This document shows positions 1 through 7,858 of a DNA stretch of 64,000 nt, in pieces. The notes beneath the pieces were generated by a model. That model did not search any database. It was not told where the DNA came from and saw nothing but the letters and a program-made list of their open reading frames with translations. The translations under genes were made by a program, and so were the position numbers. Within the stretch, counting starts at the first letter, position 1; the number at the start of each line of letters is the position of its first letter. Source of the DNA: Amycolatopsis alkalitolerans (GTDB taxonomy: Bacteria > Actinomycetota > Actinomycetes > Mycobacteriales > Pseudonocardiaceae); the NCBI RefSeq assembly GCF_006152065.1, contig NZ_VDFW01000014.1:1-64000 (forward strand), read 5' to 3'.

Positions 1-325
1 GCAAAGACAACAAGATCACGAAACACTAGTTGGCACCCTGACAGTTCACGCAGAGGTGTCACTTGTGCACAAAACTCGCTCGGAACTGCGCGGAGTGACC
101 GGTTGGCGATCGTCCGCACGCGGCCCGCTGCGGCAAATGGGGGATCTATCCCAGTTCTCTTGTTGAAATATGGACTGCCGAACACGCACCGCTTACGATT
201 ACGCTCAGTCGTCTCAGGGGCGGGTCGGCAGGGACCAAATGGGAGTGTCCGCTCACTGAGGGTGACAGACGTGGGACCCCGGCAGCGACCGGTCGAGGGT
301 CGTCGTTGTCGTTGGGGAGTCGACC
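1..325. other. Upstream region of the sigma-factor gene, no gene seen
   Basis: I see no convincing coding frame here. The stretch ends with a GGGGAG ribosome-binding site (about 314-319) placed seven bases before the sigma-factor ATG at 326. It is AT-richer than its surroundings around 155-200, where a promoter would be plausible, but no clearly spaced -35/-10 pair stands out. Confidence 0.5.
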
Positions 326-1000
326 ATGAGAACCGAAGTCCCACCGGGTGCCACCATGCCTGCCCAAGAGCCGGTGCCTGGATTCACCACTCCGCAGTCG
401 TTTCCGCGCGGTTCCGCGCAACGGCTGACCAAGGAAGAGCTCGACCCGGTCGTCAAGGAAGCGGCCACCGGGGAACCCGGCGCCGTCGCGAAACTGATCG
501 GCATGATCACGCCGGTCGCCGTGCGGTACTGCCGGGCCCGGCTCGGCGGCCGTGACCTGTCCTACCTCTCCGCCGACGACGTCGCGCAAGAGGTCTGCCT
601 GGCGGTCCTGCACGCGTTGCCGAACTACCAGGACCGTGGCGGCTCGTTTCTGTACCTCGTCCACGCCATCGCCTCGAACAAGGTCGCCGACGCGTACCGG
701 CTGGTCTCGCGAGACCGCTCGGATCCGGTCGCCGAACTGCCCGAGCGACCGCTGGCGGACAACGAGCCGGAAAAGAACGCCCTCGACCTGGATCTCGGCG
801 AGCGGCTGAACAAGCTGGTCGCGACGCTGCCGTCGCTGCAGCAGGAGATCCTGACCCTGCGGCTGGTCGTCGGACTGTCCGCGGGCGAGACCGCCGAGGC
901 GCTCGGCATCTCCCCCGGCAATGTGCGGGTCACCCAGCACCGGGCGCTCACCAAACTGCGCGCGATGATCACACGCGAGGGCGATCTCGTTCAGCCGTAA
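326..1000 (+). CDS. RNA polymerase sigma factor, SigD/ShbA-like (sigma-70 family)
   Basis: A 224-residue alternative sigma factor with region 2 at about residues 60-125 (DDVAQEVCLAVLHALPNY, with a DNA-melting-type stretch after it) and region 4 at about 160-215 (a helix-turn-helix around LSAGETAEALGISPGNVRVTQ). This size and two-domain layout is that of extracytoplasmic-type sigma factors. The neighbouring whiB gene recalls the sigD-whiB3 region of mycobacteria, so a SigD/ShbA-type identity is likely but inferred from context. The ATG at 326 has a good GGGGAG site; an internal ATG at 356 is an alternative. No anti-sigma gene follows, since the next gene is convergent. Core sigma call secure; subfamily less so. 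Confidence 0.9.
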   Translation: MRTEVPPGATMPAQEPVPGFTTPQSFPRGSAQRLTKEELDPVVKEAATGEPGAVAKLIGMITPVAVRYCRARLGGRDLSYLSADDVAQEVCLAVLHALPNYQDRGGSFLYLVHAIASNKVADAYRLVSRDRSDPVAELPERPLADNEPEKNALDLDLGERLNKLVATLPSLQQEILTLRLVVGLSAGETAEALGISPGNVRVTQHRALTKLRAMITREGDLVQP

Positions 1001-1970
1001 CCTTTTCGAGCGCGGGCAGCAGATCCGACGAGGCGAACTCGAAGAAGCCGTCCTGCTGCTCGCCGCCGATCTGCACCAGGGCGACGTCGGTGAACCCGGC
1101 ATCGGCGAACGGCTTTGCCGCTTCGACGATCGCACCGGGGTCCGGTCCGCACGGGATCGCCTGCGCCACGTCGGCTCGCGTGACGAACTTGGTCGCATCG
1201 GCGAACGCCGGCGTGCCGGGCAACTCGGCGTTGACCTTCCAGCCCCCACCGAACCAGCGGAACTGTTCGTGCGCCCGGCGTTTCGGCGGCCCGGCGATCG
1301 GGATCGAACGAAACGGGCAGCTGCGCGAACTTGCGCGTGGTGTCCTCACCGACCTGCTCCCGTTCCGCGTCCCAGGCACGGATCAGCCCGGGTCGGGTTC
1401 GGTGGTGATCATGGCGTCGGCGGCGGGCGCGAACCGCTCCACCGACTGCCGTCCGGAGACCGCGACCGCCATCGGCGTCCGCCGCCGGGGCAGGTCCCAC
1501 AGCCTCGCCGAGTCGACCCGGTAGTGCTGCCCGGCGAAGTTGACGTAGCCACCGTCGAACAGTTCGCCGATGATCTCCACGGCCTCGCTGAGCATTTCAT
1601 GCCGCACGTTCGCCGGAGGCCAGCCGCGGCCGACGACATGCTCGTTGAGGTTCTCCCCGGCCCCCAGGCCCAGGATGAACCGGTCGTCGGAGAGCAGGGA
1701 CATCGTCGCCGCCTTCTGCGCGACGATCGCCGGGTGGTACCGCATGGTCGGGCAGGTCACGAAACTGAGCAGCTCCGCCCGCTCCGTGACCTGCGAGGCG
1801 GCGCCCAGCACGCTCCACGCGTACGGCGCGTGCCCCTGCTCGTCGAGCCACGGCGAATAGTGGTCGCTACAGACCTCGAAGCCGAAACCGCATTTCTCGG
1901 CGGCCTTCGCGAACCGGACGAGATCCTTCGGCCCGGCCTGCTCGGTCATCAGGGTGTAGCCGAAACGCAC
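969..1970 (-). pseudogene. F420-dependent LLM-class oxidoreductase, disrupted by two frameshifts
   Basis: Read on the minus strand from a GTG at 1970, the protein begins RFGYTLMTEQAGPKDLVRF and continues with typical F420-dependent luciferase-like (TIM-barrel) sequence, then meets a TGA at 1383-1385. Homology continues without a gap in another frame (LIRAWDAEREQVGEDTTRKF, about 1380-1295) and then returns to the original frame (RAHEQFRWFGGGWKVNAE) down to a stop at 969. So one base seems missing near 1385 and one extra near 1290. Restored, the product would be about 330 residues, close to the normal length of this family. It starts inside the 3' end of whiB (22-nt overlap) and its end overlaps the convergent sigma gene. 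Either a recent pseudogene or two assembly errors. Confidence 0.75.
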
Positions 1971-2269
1971 TTCTTGCCGTCCTGGAGCAGATGCTTGCGG
2001 CGCACGATCGCGGCCCGGCGCTCGGTCTCGTCGAGTCCTCCCCAGACCCCGAACGGCTCCTCGGCGGTCAGCGCGTGATGACGGCACTCGACGATCACGG
2101 GGCAGGACATGCAGACTCGCTTGGCCCTGGCCACCCGGTCCGCGCGCGCGAACCCGCGTTCGCCGTCGGGGTGGAAGAAGACCGAGCTGTCGAGGTTGCG
2201 GCAATTCCCGTTGCGTTGCCATTCCCAGGTTTCGGCGACCGGGGTGGGCAGCCGTGACGTGTCCGCCAT
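1949..2269 (-). CDS. whiB: WhiB-family iron-sulfur transcriptional regulator (WhiB3/WhiD-like)
   Basis: A 106-residue protein with the four conserved cysteines of Wbl proteins (C23, C53, C56, C62; the last three form C-x2-C-x5-C) and the G-V-W-G-G turn at about 74-78, followed by a basic C-terminal tail. Family members bind a [4Fe-4S] cluster, sense redox or nitric oxide, and act with the principal sigma factor. The FFHPDGERG segment and the nearby SigD-like sigma gene resemble the mycobacterial whiB3 neighbourhood. Its 3' end overlaps the start of the F420 oxidoreductase reading frame by 22 nt, so the two were probably cotranscribed. The WhiB call is very safe; the exact paralogue is inferred. 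Confidence 0.93.
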   Translation of the reverse strand: MADTSRLPTPVAETWEWQRNGNCRNLDSSVFFHPDGERGFARADRVARAKRVCMSCPVIVECRHHALTAEEPFGVWGGLDETERRAAIVRRKHLLQDGKKCVSATP

Positions 2270-2340
2270 GATGAGCCTCCCTCGCGACGTGCTGTCGCGC
2301 CCGGACTACCCCGCTTCACGCGCTGCTACACCTGGCCGGC

Positions 2341-2712
2341 TCAGAGGGCGAACAGGAGGGCAGCGCTGACGAGGACGGCGACGGCCGTGGCGAAGTGGAT
2401 GCCGAACGCGACCGCTTTGGTGCCACCGTGACGGAGCACGACGACGGTGTCGCCCAGCGGGACGAGCGCCACGATCAGCATGAACCAGGCCTCGGCTTGT
2501 GCGCCGGCGAAGGCCAGCAGGGCTAGGCCGACCAGACCGTAGCTGCCGTCGCGCAAGCCTTTGATCGTCAGGTAGGCCGGGTCGCCGTCGGTTTTCGCCG
2601 GCACGCCGTAGCCGGCCGCCGCGGGGCGAGGCACGAGCAGGAAGCGGGCCCCGATGAACAGGATCATCAGGTTCAGCAGGATGGCGAGCCCGTAGGCGAT
2701 GGGGGTGAGCAT
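2341..2712 (-). CDS. Small integral membrane protein, DUF4267-like
   Basis: A 123-residue protein made almost entirely of four hydrophobic segments (about residues 5-27, 57-72, 73-92 and 102-122) linked by short loops, one of which carries the polar stretch around residues 36-52. It resembles the DUF4267 family, whose function is not known. It is divergent from a TetR gene and the shared 85-nt intergenic region holds two near-identical 13-nt palindromes, so this membrane protein is the probable regulatory target of that TetR. Function unknown. Confidence 0.75.
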   Translation of the reverse strand: MLTPIAYGLAILLNLMILFIGARFLLVPRPAAAGYGVPAKTDGDPAYLTIKGLRDGSYGLVGLALLAFAGAQAEAWFMLIVALVPLGDTVVVLRHGGTKAVAFGIHFATAVAVLVSAALLFAL

Positions 2713-2724
2713 CTCGACTTCGAT

Positions 2725-2737
2725 CTAGCGTTGCTAG
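2725..2737. promoter_or_regulatory. Palindromic operator candidate, copy 1
   Basis: CTAGCGTTGCTAG is a dyad (CTAGC-N3-GCTAG) lying 12 bases upstream of the DUF4267 start. A near-identical copy occurs exactly 50 bases away in front of the divergent TetR gene. Two matching dyads flanking a divergent regulator/target pair are typical of TetR operators; binding is inferred. Confidence 0.65.
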
Positions 2738-2774
2738 GAACGGTAACGAAGCTATCCGAACAGCGGCACGATGT

Positions 2775-2787
2775 CTAGCACTGCTAG
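2775..2787. promoter_or_regulatory. Palindromic operator candidate, copy 2
   Basis: CTAGCACTGCTAG repeats the CTAGC-N3-GCTAG dyad seen at 2725, here 10 bases before the ATG at 2798. It argues that the tetR gene starts at 2798 and not at the in-frame ATG at 2771, which would place the operator inside the coding region. Autorepression of the TetR gene is the simplest reading. Confidence 0.65.
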
Positions 2788-2797
2788 GATCGAGAGC

Positions 2798-3373
2798 ATG
2801 TCAATTCAGGCGCGCCGGGAGCGCGAGCGTGCGGAACGGGAGAAGCTGATCGTCACGGCCGCTCGTGAACTGGCCGAAGCCGAAGGCTGGGATGCGGTGA
2901 CGACCCGGCGGCTTGCCGAGCAGGTCGAGTACAGCCAGCCGGTGCTCTACAGCCATTTCAAGGGCAAGGGCGCGATCGTGGCCGCGGTCGCCGTCGAGGG
3001 CTTCGCCGAACTGGCCGGGCAAATGCACGCCGCCAGGGCGGAGGCCGCGGACGCCGGTGCGGCCCTCGAGGCTGTCGCCAGGGCCTACCTCGCTTTCGCC
3101 GACCGGCACCCGGCCCTCTACGACGCGATGTTCAGCCAGTCCGTCGAGCTGCCGTTCGCCACCCCGCACGCCCCGCTCGCGCTGCACGCGGGGTTCAACG
3201 AACTCGCCGAGGTGGTCCAGCCGCAGACCACCGCCGACGACGTGGGCGTGCTCGCGGAGACGTTCTGGGCCGCCCTGCACGGCCTGGTCACGCTCACCCG
3301 GGGCGGCCGGCTCCCCCGCGAGGCGAGCGACGAGCGGCTCGCTCTGCTCCTCGCGCGGTTCGGTGCCCGTTAA
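2798..3373 (+). CDS. TetR/AcrR-family transcriptional regulator
   Basis: A 191-residue repressor with an N-terminal TetR helix-turn-helix (about residues 15-60, including TTRRLAEQVEYSQPVLYSHF) and a helical ligand-binding C-terminal domain ending in a region with the LAETFWAALHGLVTL pattern seen in WHG/TetR_C_13-type domains. The ATG at 2798 is preferred over the one at 2771 because the latter overlaps an operator-like palindrome. It is divergent from a DUF4267 membrane protein with which it shares paired CTAGC dyads, so it probably controls that gene and itself. Its inducer cannot be told from sequence. The 3' end overlaps the convergent GNAT gene by 4 nt. Confidence 0.88.
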   Translation: MSIQARRERERAEREKLIVTAARELAEAEGWDAVTTRRLAEQVEYSQPVLYSHFKGKGAIVAAVAVEGFAELAGQMHAARAEAADAGAALEAVARAYLAFADRHPALYDAMFSQSVELPFATPHAPLALHAGFNELAEVVQPQTTADDVGVLAETFWAALHGLVTLTRGGRLPREASDERLALLLARFGAR

Positions 3374-3822
3374 AGCGCTTTCTCGAAGTAGTGGTCGGCG
3401 TAGCGCCGCTCCCCGTAGGGCTCGACCTCTCGGTACCCGCGCCGCGCGTACAGGGCCCGCGCCTCCACGAGATCCCTTCTGGTGTCCAGGCGCATGGCGC
3501 GCGCACCGGCCTCGCGGGCGGCGTCCTCGGCCGCCCGCAGGAGGCGCGAGGCCCAGCCACGCCCGCGCGCACTCGCCTTGACGAACATGCGCGTCAACTC
3601 GGCGGCGGGTTCGGCGAGGTGCACCCCGACACAGCCGACCACCTGATCCCCTTCGCGGGCAACGAAGAACGGGGCGATGTGCTCACTCGGCTCGTCGGCC
3701 TGGGCCTTGTCGATCTCCTCCGCCGTGGCCGGCCTGCCGTGGTACCGGCTCACGATGTCGTCGAAGTACTCGCGCAGCACCGCCACCGCATCCGGATGGC
3801 CGACCGGCACTCGCGTGATCAT
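3370..3822 (-). CDS. GNAT-family N-acetyltransferase
   Basis: A 150-residue single-domain acetyltransferase. The acetyl-CoA binding loop is visible as VKASARGRGWASRLLRAAE (about residues 81-99, R-G-R-G-W in place of the usual Q-x-x-G-x-G/A), following a beta strand LTRMFV, and the C-terminal YARRGYREVEPYG segment is typical of the fold. The substrate cannot be predicted. Its start ATG overlaps the stop of the upstream MaoC-like gene (ATGA), so the two form a translationally coupled operon on the minus strand. Confidence 0.85.
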   Translation of the reverse strand: MITRVPVGHPDAVAVLREYFDDIVSRYHGRPATAEEIDKAQADEPSEHIAPFFVAREGDQVVGCVGVHLAEPAAELTRMFVKASARGRGWASRLLRAAEDAAREAGARAMRLDTRRDLVEARALYARRGYREVEPYGERRYADHYFEKAL

Positions 3823-4262
3823 CTGCGGAGCACGAAGTTCAGGGCGACGGCGGAGAAGACGACCTCGTCGTTCTGGTTGAGGACTTCGATCAGGCTCCGC
3901 AGCAACCCACGGTCCGGCTTCGACTTCGAGGGACGTGCCTCGAGCACCCTGACCCGGATGCGCAGCTCGTCACCGGGACGCACCGGTTTGGCCCAGCGCA
4001 GCTCGTCGATACCGGGGCTGCCGAGGCTGGACACCGGGGACAGGTAGTTCTCCGCGAGCAGCTTCATCATCAGGCTCCCGGTGTGCCAGCCGCTCGCGAT
4101 CAGGCCGCCGAACGGGCCGTCGGCCGCGGTGGCCGGGTCGACGTGGAACGGCTGCGGGTCGTACTTCGTGGCGAACTCGATGATCTCCGCCTCGGTCACC
4201 TTGACGCTGCCGAACTCCTGCGTCGAATCCTGGACGTAGTCCTCGAAGAAACGATCAGTCAT
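3819..4262 (-). CDS. MaoC-like hotdog-fold dehydratase
   Basis: A 147-residue hotdog-fold protein with the R-hydratase signature: YDPQPFHVDPATAADGPFGG (about 37-56) carries the catalytic D and H, and is followed by IASGWHTGS. Such enzymes hydrate enoyl-CoA thioesters, often in fatty-acid or polyketide-related metabolism. The start is placed at ATG 4262 (MTDRFFEDY), although the frame stays open further upstream; that extension would run into the divergent gene. It is coupled by ATGA overlap to the GNAT gene downstream. The specific substrate is unknown. Confidence 0.87.
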   Translation of the reverse strand: MTDRFFEDYVQDSTQEFGSVKVTEAEIIEFATKYDPQPFHVDPATAADGPFGGLIASGWHTGSLMMKLLAENYLSPVSSLGSPGIDELRWAKPVRPGDELRIRVRVLEARPSKSKPDRGLLRSLIEVLNQNDEVVFSAVALNFVLRR

Positions 4263-4304
4263 GCCCAGCAGCATCGCACATACTCCCGGTATGGTGAGGT
4301 CATT

Positions 4305-5474
4305 ATGGGAGAGCAACACGGCTTCGACCTGGTCCTGTTCGGCGCGACCGGGTTCACCGGCGAACTGACCGCCCGCTACCTCGCACGCCATCTGCCCGAA
4401 GGCGGGCGCTGGGCGCTTGCCGGACGCAACCGCGCGAAACTCGAAGCGGTACGCGATCGCCTCGGGGCCTCGGTGCCGCTCCTGCACGCCGATGTGACCG
4501 ATCCGGCTTCACTGCGGGAGATCGCGGAAGCCACGAAGGTCGTGATCACCACGGTCGGCCCGTATCTGCTTTACGGCGCGCCGCTGGTCGCGGCGTGCGC
4601 CGAGGTGGGCACGGACTACGTGGACCTCACCGGCGAACCGGAGTTCTTCGACCGGACGTACCTGCGTCACCACGAGACGGCCGAGCGGACCGGGGCACGG
4701 ATCGTGCACGCGTGCGGCTTCGACTCGGTCCCCCATGACCTGGGCGTCTACTACACGGTCAAGCAACTGCCGTCCGGCGTGCCACTACGGATCTCCGGCC
4801 GTCTGCGGACCGGCGCGACGTTCTCCGGCGGCACCTATTCGAGCGCGCTGACGGCGTTCTCCCGGCTGCTGCCGATGGCGCGGGCCGCCCGCGAACGCGC
4901 CCGGGCCGAGCCGAGGCCCGCGCGGAAGGTGCGCACCGAGATCGGCGTCCCCCATCGCGACCCGGAGACCGGGCGCTGGCTGGTGCCACTGACCACGATC
5001 GACCCGCAGATCGTCGGGCTGTCGGGACGGCTGCTGGCGTCCTACGGACCGGACTTCCACTACCGGCACTACGCCTCGTTCGGCAGCCTCCCGACGGTCG
5101 TGGGCGCCGCCATGGGCCTGGGCGCGCTGGTGGCGCTCGCGCAGATCCCGCCCGTGCGCAAGGCGTTGTCGAACCTGCGGAAGCCGGGGACGGGGCCCAG
5201 CGAAGACCAGCGCGCCCGGTCGTGGTTCACGGTGCGGTTCACCGGTGAGGGCGGCGGGAAGCGGGTCGTCACGGAGGTCGCGGGCGGTGACCCCGGCTAC
5301 GACGAAACGGCGAAGATGCTCGCGGAATCGGCGCTGTGCCTGGCGTTCGACGAGCTTCCGGATACCTCGGGGCAGGTGACGACGGCCGCCGCGTTGGGGG
5401 ACGCGTTGCTGGCGCGGCTGGTGGAGGCGGGATTGGTGTTCCGCGTCGTCACCGGCGGCACGGTGCGTTCCTGA
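4305..5474 (+). CDS. Saccharopine dehydrogenase-like NAD(P)-binding oxidoreductase (trans-acting enoyl reductase type)
   Basis: A 389-residue protein with an N-terminal Rossmann motif G-A-T-G-F-T-G at about 13-19 and the typical saccharopine-dehydrogenase-like segment VVITTVGPYLLYGAPLVAAC. The full layout, including HACGFDSVPHDLGVYY, matches the actinobacterial family that includes mycobacterial trans-acting enoyl reductases and uncharacterised lipid-related homologues. The ATG at 4305 follows a GGTGAGG site; the longer open frame upstream overlaps the divergent MaoC gene and was rejected. The pairing with a MaoC dehydratase suggests acyl-chain modification, but this is inference. Confidence 0.85.
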   Translation: MGEQHGFDLVLFGATGFTGELTARYLARHLPEGGRWALAGRNRAKLEAVRDRLGASVPLLHADVTDPASLREIAEATKVVITTVGPYLLYGAPLVAACAEVGTDYVDLTGEPEFFDRTYLRHHETAERTGARIVHACGFDSVPHDLGVYYTVKQLPSGVPLRISGRLRTGATFSGGTYSSALTAFSRLLPMARAARERARAEPRPARKVRTEIGVPHRDPETGRWLVPLTTIDPQIVGLSGRLLASYGPDFHYRHYASFGSLPTVVGAAMGLGALVALAQIPPVRKALSNLRKPGTGPSEDQRARSWFTVRFTGEGGGKRVVTEVAGGDPGYDETAKMLAESALCLAFDELPDTSGQVTTAAALGDALLARLVEAGLVFRVVTGGTVRS

Positions 5475-5490
5475 ACCACCGCGGCATCCG

Positions 5491-5982
5491 TCACACGCCG
5501 TGGAGTTCCACGTCGGTCAGGCGGCCCTTCGCGATCCGCGCCGTCAGGTAGGTGCATCGCGGCTGGCGGCGGCGATCGGTCGGTGAACCGGGGTTGAGCA
5601 GGCGCATCCCGTTGCCCGCCACGGTGTCCCACGGGATGTGGCTGTGCCCGAACACGAGCACGTCGGTGTCCGGGAAGGCGGCCGCGCACCGCTGTTCCCG
5701 GCCTTTCGCCGCGCCCGTCTCGTGCACGACCGCGAGGCGCAGCCCGTCCAGTTCGGCGCGGGCGACGGCGGGTAGCCGCGCACGCAGGTCCTCCCCGTCG
5801 TTGTTGCCGTACACGGCGATCAGCCGTTTGCCGCGCTCCTCCAGCTCGTCGAGCAGGCCCGCCTCGACCCAGTCACCCGCGTGCACCACGACGTCGGCCT
5901 CGCCGACCGCCTGCCAGACCCGCGCCGGGAGGGCGCGCGCCCGCTTGGGTACGTGGGTGTCGGCGAGGATCACGAGCCGCAT
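5491..5982 (-). CDS. YfcE/MJ0936-type metallophosphoesterase
   Basis: A 163-residue calcineurin-like phosphoesterase with all expected metal ligands: D8-T-H10, G36-D37, N60-N61-D62 in the GNND motif, H87 in VVHE, and G-H113-S-H115 near the C terminus. Members of this small family hydrolyse phosphodiesters in vitro with di-metal centres; the cellular substrate is generally unknown. It stands alone, convergent with the preceding reductase and divergent from the VanW gene. Confidence 0.9.
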   Translation of the reverse strand: MRLVILADTHVPKRARALPARVWQAVGEADVVVHAGDWVEAGLLDELEERGKRLIAVYGNNDGEDLRARLPAVARAELDGLRLAVVHETGAAKGREQRCAAAFPDTDVLVFGHSHIPWDTVAGNGMRLLNPGSPTDRRRQPRCTYLTARIAKGRLTDVELHGV

Positions 5983-6085
5983 GCCTCAGCTGTACACACC
6001 CCCCGTCCGTCGCGCCACCGGCCGCCCGTAACCTTTCTCCCTGTTGTCCGGATTTCGCCCTTTCTCAGTGAAAGGTGACCGACCC

Positions 6086-7858
6086 TTGCCGCAGGAACCC
6101 GTGTGGCCGACCGAGCAGACCACCTTCATCGAGCCGCCTACCGAGGTCATCCCCGCGGCACAGCCGCCAGGAAGGCCTCGCCGGATGCTGCGGCGCGCCG
6201 GATTCGTCGCCGGCGCCGTGCTGGGCGTGCTCGTCGCGCTGTACGCGGTGGACCTGCTGGTGAGCCAGGGCGACGTCCCGCGAGGCGTGACCGTCGCGGG
6301 CGTCGAGGTCGGCGGGCTCAGCCGCGCGGACGCCGAAGAGCGCCTGCGGTCGGAGATCGAGCCACGGCTGGTCAAACCGGTGCCCGTGCGCGCCGGTGAC
6401 CTCAACGCGGCGGTCGATCCCGTCCGGGCCGGGCTCAGCCTCAACTGGGCATCGACGCTGGACCAGGCGGGCGCGCAACCGGTCAATCCGTTCACCCGGC
6501 TGGCCTCGTTCTTCACCAGCCGGGAAGTCGGCGTGGTGACGCAGGCGGACCGGGCACAGCTGATCAACACGCTGGAGAACCTGCGCTCCCGGATCGACCG
6601 CGAGCCGGCTGAGGGCACGATCCGGTTCGAGGGCGCGACGCCCGTCCCCGTGACACCGAAACAGGGTCAGCAGCTCCAGGTCCAGGACGCGGCGAACGCG
6701 GTGCTGGCGGGCTGGGCGTCCGGGCAGCCGGTGACGCTGCCGGTTCGCGAGACCCCGGTGCGCGTGTCGGCCGAGGCGGTCCAGACCGCGCTCACACAAC
6801 TGGCGCAGCCGGCGGTGTCCGGTCCGGTGGTCATCCGCGGCGACGGCGCGAACGCGACCGTGCCCCCGGAGGCGATCGCGGCGGCCCTGCGCTTCGAGGC
6901 GGGCGAAAACGGCGCGCTGGCGATGAAGGTGGACAACACGAAGATCGTCGAGTCGGCGGGGCCGCAGCTGAAGTCCACGGAAAAGCAGGGCAAGGACGCG
7001 CAGATCGTCTTCTCCGGCGGGCGGCCCGCGGTCGACCCGTCGGTCGACGGCCGCGGCGTGGACTGGAACCCGACCCTCGAGCCGCTGCCGGACCTGCTCA
7101 AGCGCACCGGTCAGCGTGAACTGGTGGCGAAGTACGTGGACGCGCCCGCGAAGGTGACCACGGATCAGGCGAACCGGCTGGGGATCTCCGAAGTGATCGG
7201 TGAATTCACCACCACCGGGTTCGCGAGCGACTCGGGCGTCAACATCCGCACGGTGGCGGCGGAGGTCGACGGGGCGATCGTGAAGCCGGGAGAAACGTTC
7301 AGCCTCAACGGCTTCACCGGTCCGCGGGGCAAGCCGCAGGGGTACGTCGAGGCCGGGGTGATCGAGAACGGCGCGCCGGCGCGCGAAGTCGGCGGCGGGA
7401 TCTCGCAGTTCGCGACGACGCTGTACAACGCGTCGTACTTCGCCGGGATGAAGGACGCCGGGCACCGCGAGCACAGCTACTACATCAGCCGGTACCCGGC
7501 GGCACGCGAAGCGACGGTGTTCCAGAACCCGGACGGGTCCAGCGTCATCGACCTCAAGTTCACCAACGATGCGGACACCGGGGTGGCGATCCAGACGATC
7601 TGGACACCGTCGTCGATCACGGTGAAGCTGTGGGGCACGAAGCGGTACAACGTCGAGTCCGTGCCGGGCGAGCGGACCGACTTCGTCGACCCCACACCGA
7701 AACCGGGCCCGCCGGAGAACTGTCACCCGTCGAACGGGGCGCCGGGCTTCACCACGTCCGACACGCGCGTGCTGCGTGACCTCTCGGGGCGGGTCGTGCG
7801 CTCGGACAAGCGCACGGTGCACTACAACCCGCAGCCGAAGATCATGTGCGGCGGATGA
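6086..7858 (+). CDS. VanW-family cell-envelope protein
   Basis: A roughly 590-residue membrane-anchored protein. After a cytoplasmic proline-rich leader comes one transmembrane helix (about residues 38-60), then repeated putative peptidoglycan-binding (PG_binding_4-like) regions and a C-terminal VanW domain (about 385-510) with ETFSLNGFTG, EVGGGISQFATTLYNASYFA and HREHSYYISRYPA. A terminal segment follows with two cysteines. VanW proteins are linked to peptidoglycan and vancomycin-resistance loci but have no settled activity. I prefer the TTG at 6086, seven bases after an AAAGGTGA site; a TTG at 6044 and GTG at 6068 are in frame. The 3' end overlaps a convergent tetR by 17 nt. Confidence 0.88.
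   Translation: MPQEPVWPTEQTTFIEPPTEVIPAAQPPGRPRRMLRRAGFVAGAVLGVLVALYAVDLLVSQGDVPRGVTVAGVEVGGLSRADAEERLRSEIEPRLVKPVPVRAGDLNAAVDPVRAGLSLNWASTLDQAGAQPVNPFTRLASFFTSREVGVVTQADRAQLINTLENLRSRIDREPAEGTIRFEGATPVPVTPKQGQQLQVQDAANAVLAGWASGQPVTLPVRETPVRVSAEAVQTALTQLAQPAVSGPVVIRGDGANATVPPEAIAAALRFEAGENGALAMKVDNTKIVESAGPQLKSTEKQGKDAQIVFSGGRPAVDPSVDGRGVDWNPTLEPLPDLLKRTGQRELVAKYVDAPAKVTTDQANRLGISEVIGEFTTTGFASDSGVNIRTVAAEVDGAIVKPGETFSLNGFTGPRGKPQGYVEAGVIENGAPAREVGGGISQFATTLYNASYFAGMKDAGHREHSYYISRYPAAREATVFQNPDGSSVIDLKFTNDADTGVAIQTIWTPSSITVKLWGTKRYNVESVPGERTDFVDPTPKPGPPENCHPSNGAPGFTTSDTRVLRDLSGRVVRSDKRTVHYNPQPKIMCGG

Noticed and set aside
29..62. CIRCE-like element (TTGGCACCC...GGTGTCAC) near the left edge
   Set aside because: Arms do not match the TTAGCACTC-N9-GAGTGCTAA consensus and spacing is wrong; no chaperone gene is visible.
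2771..2797. Earlier ATG for the tetR gene at 2771
   Set aside because: It would put the CTAGC operator inside the gene and lacks a ribosome-binding site; ATG 2798 is better.
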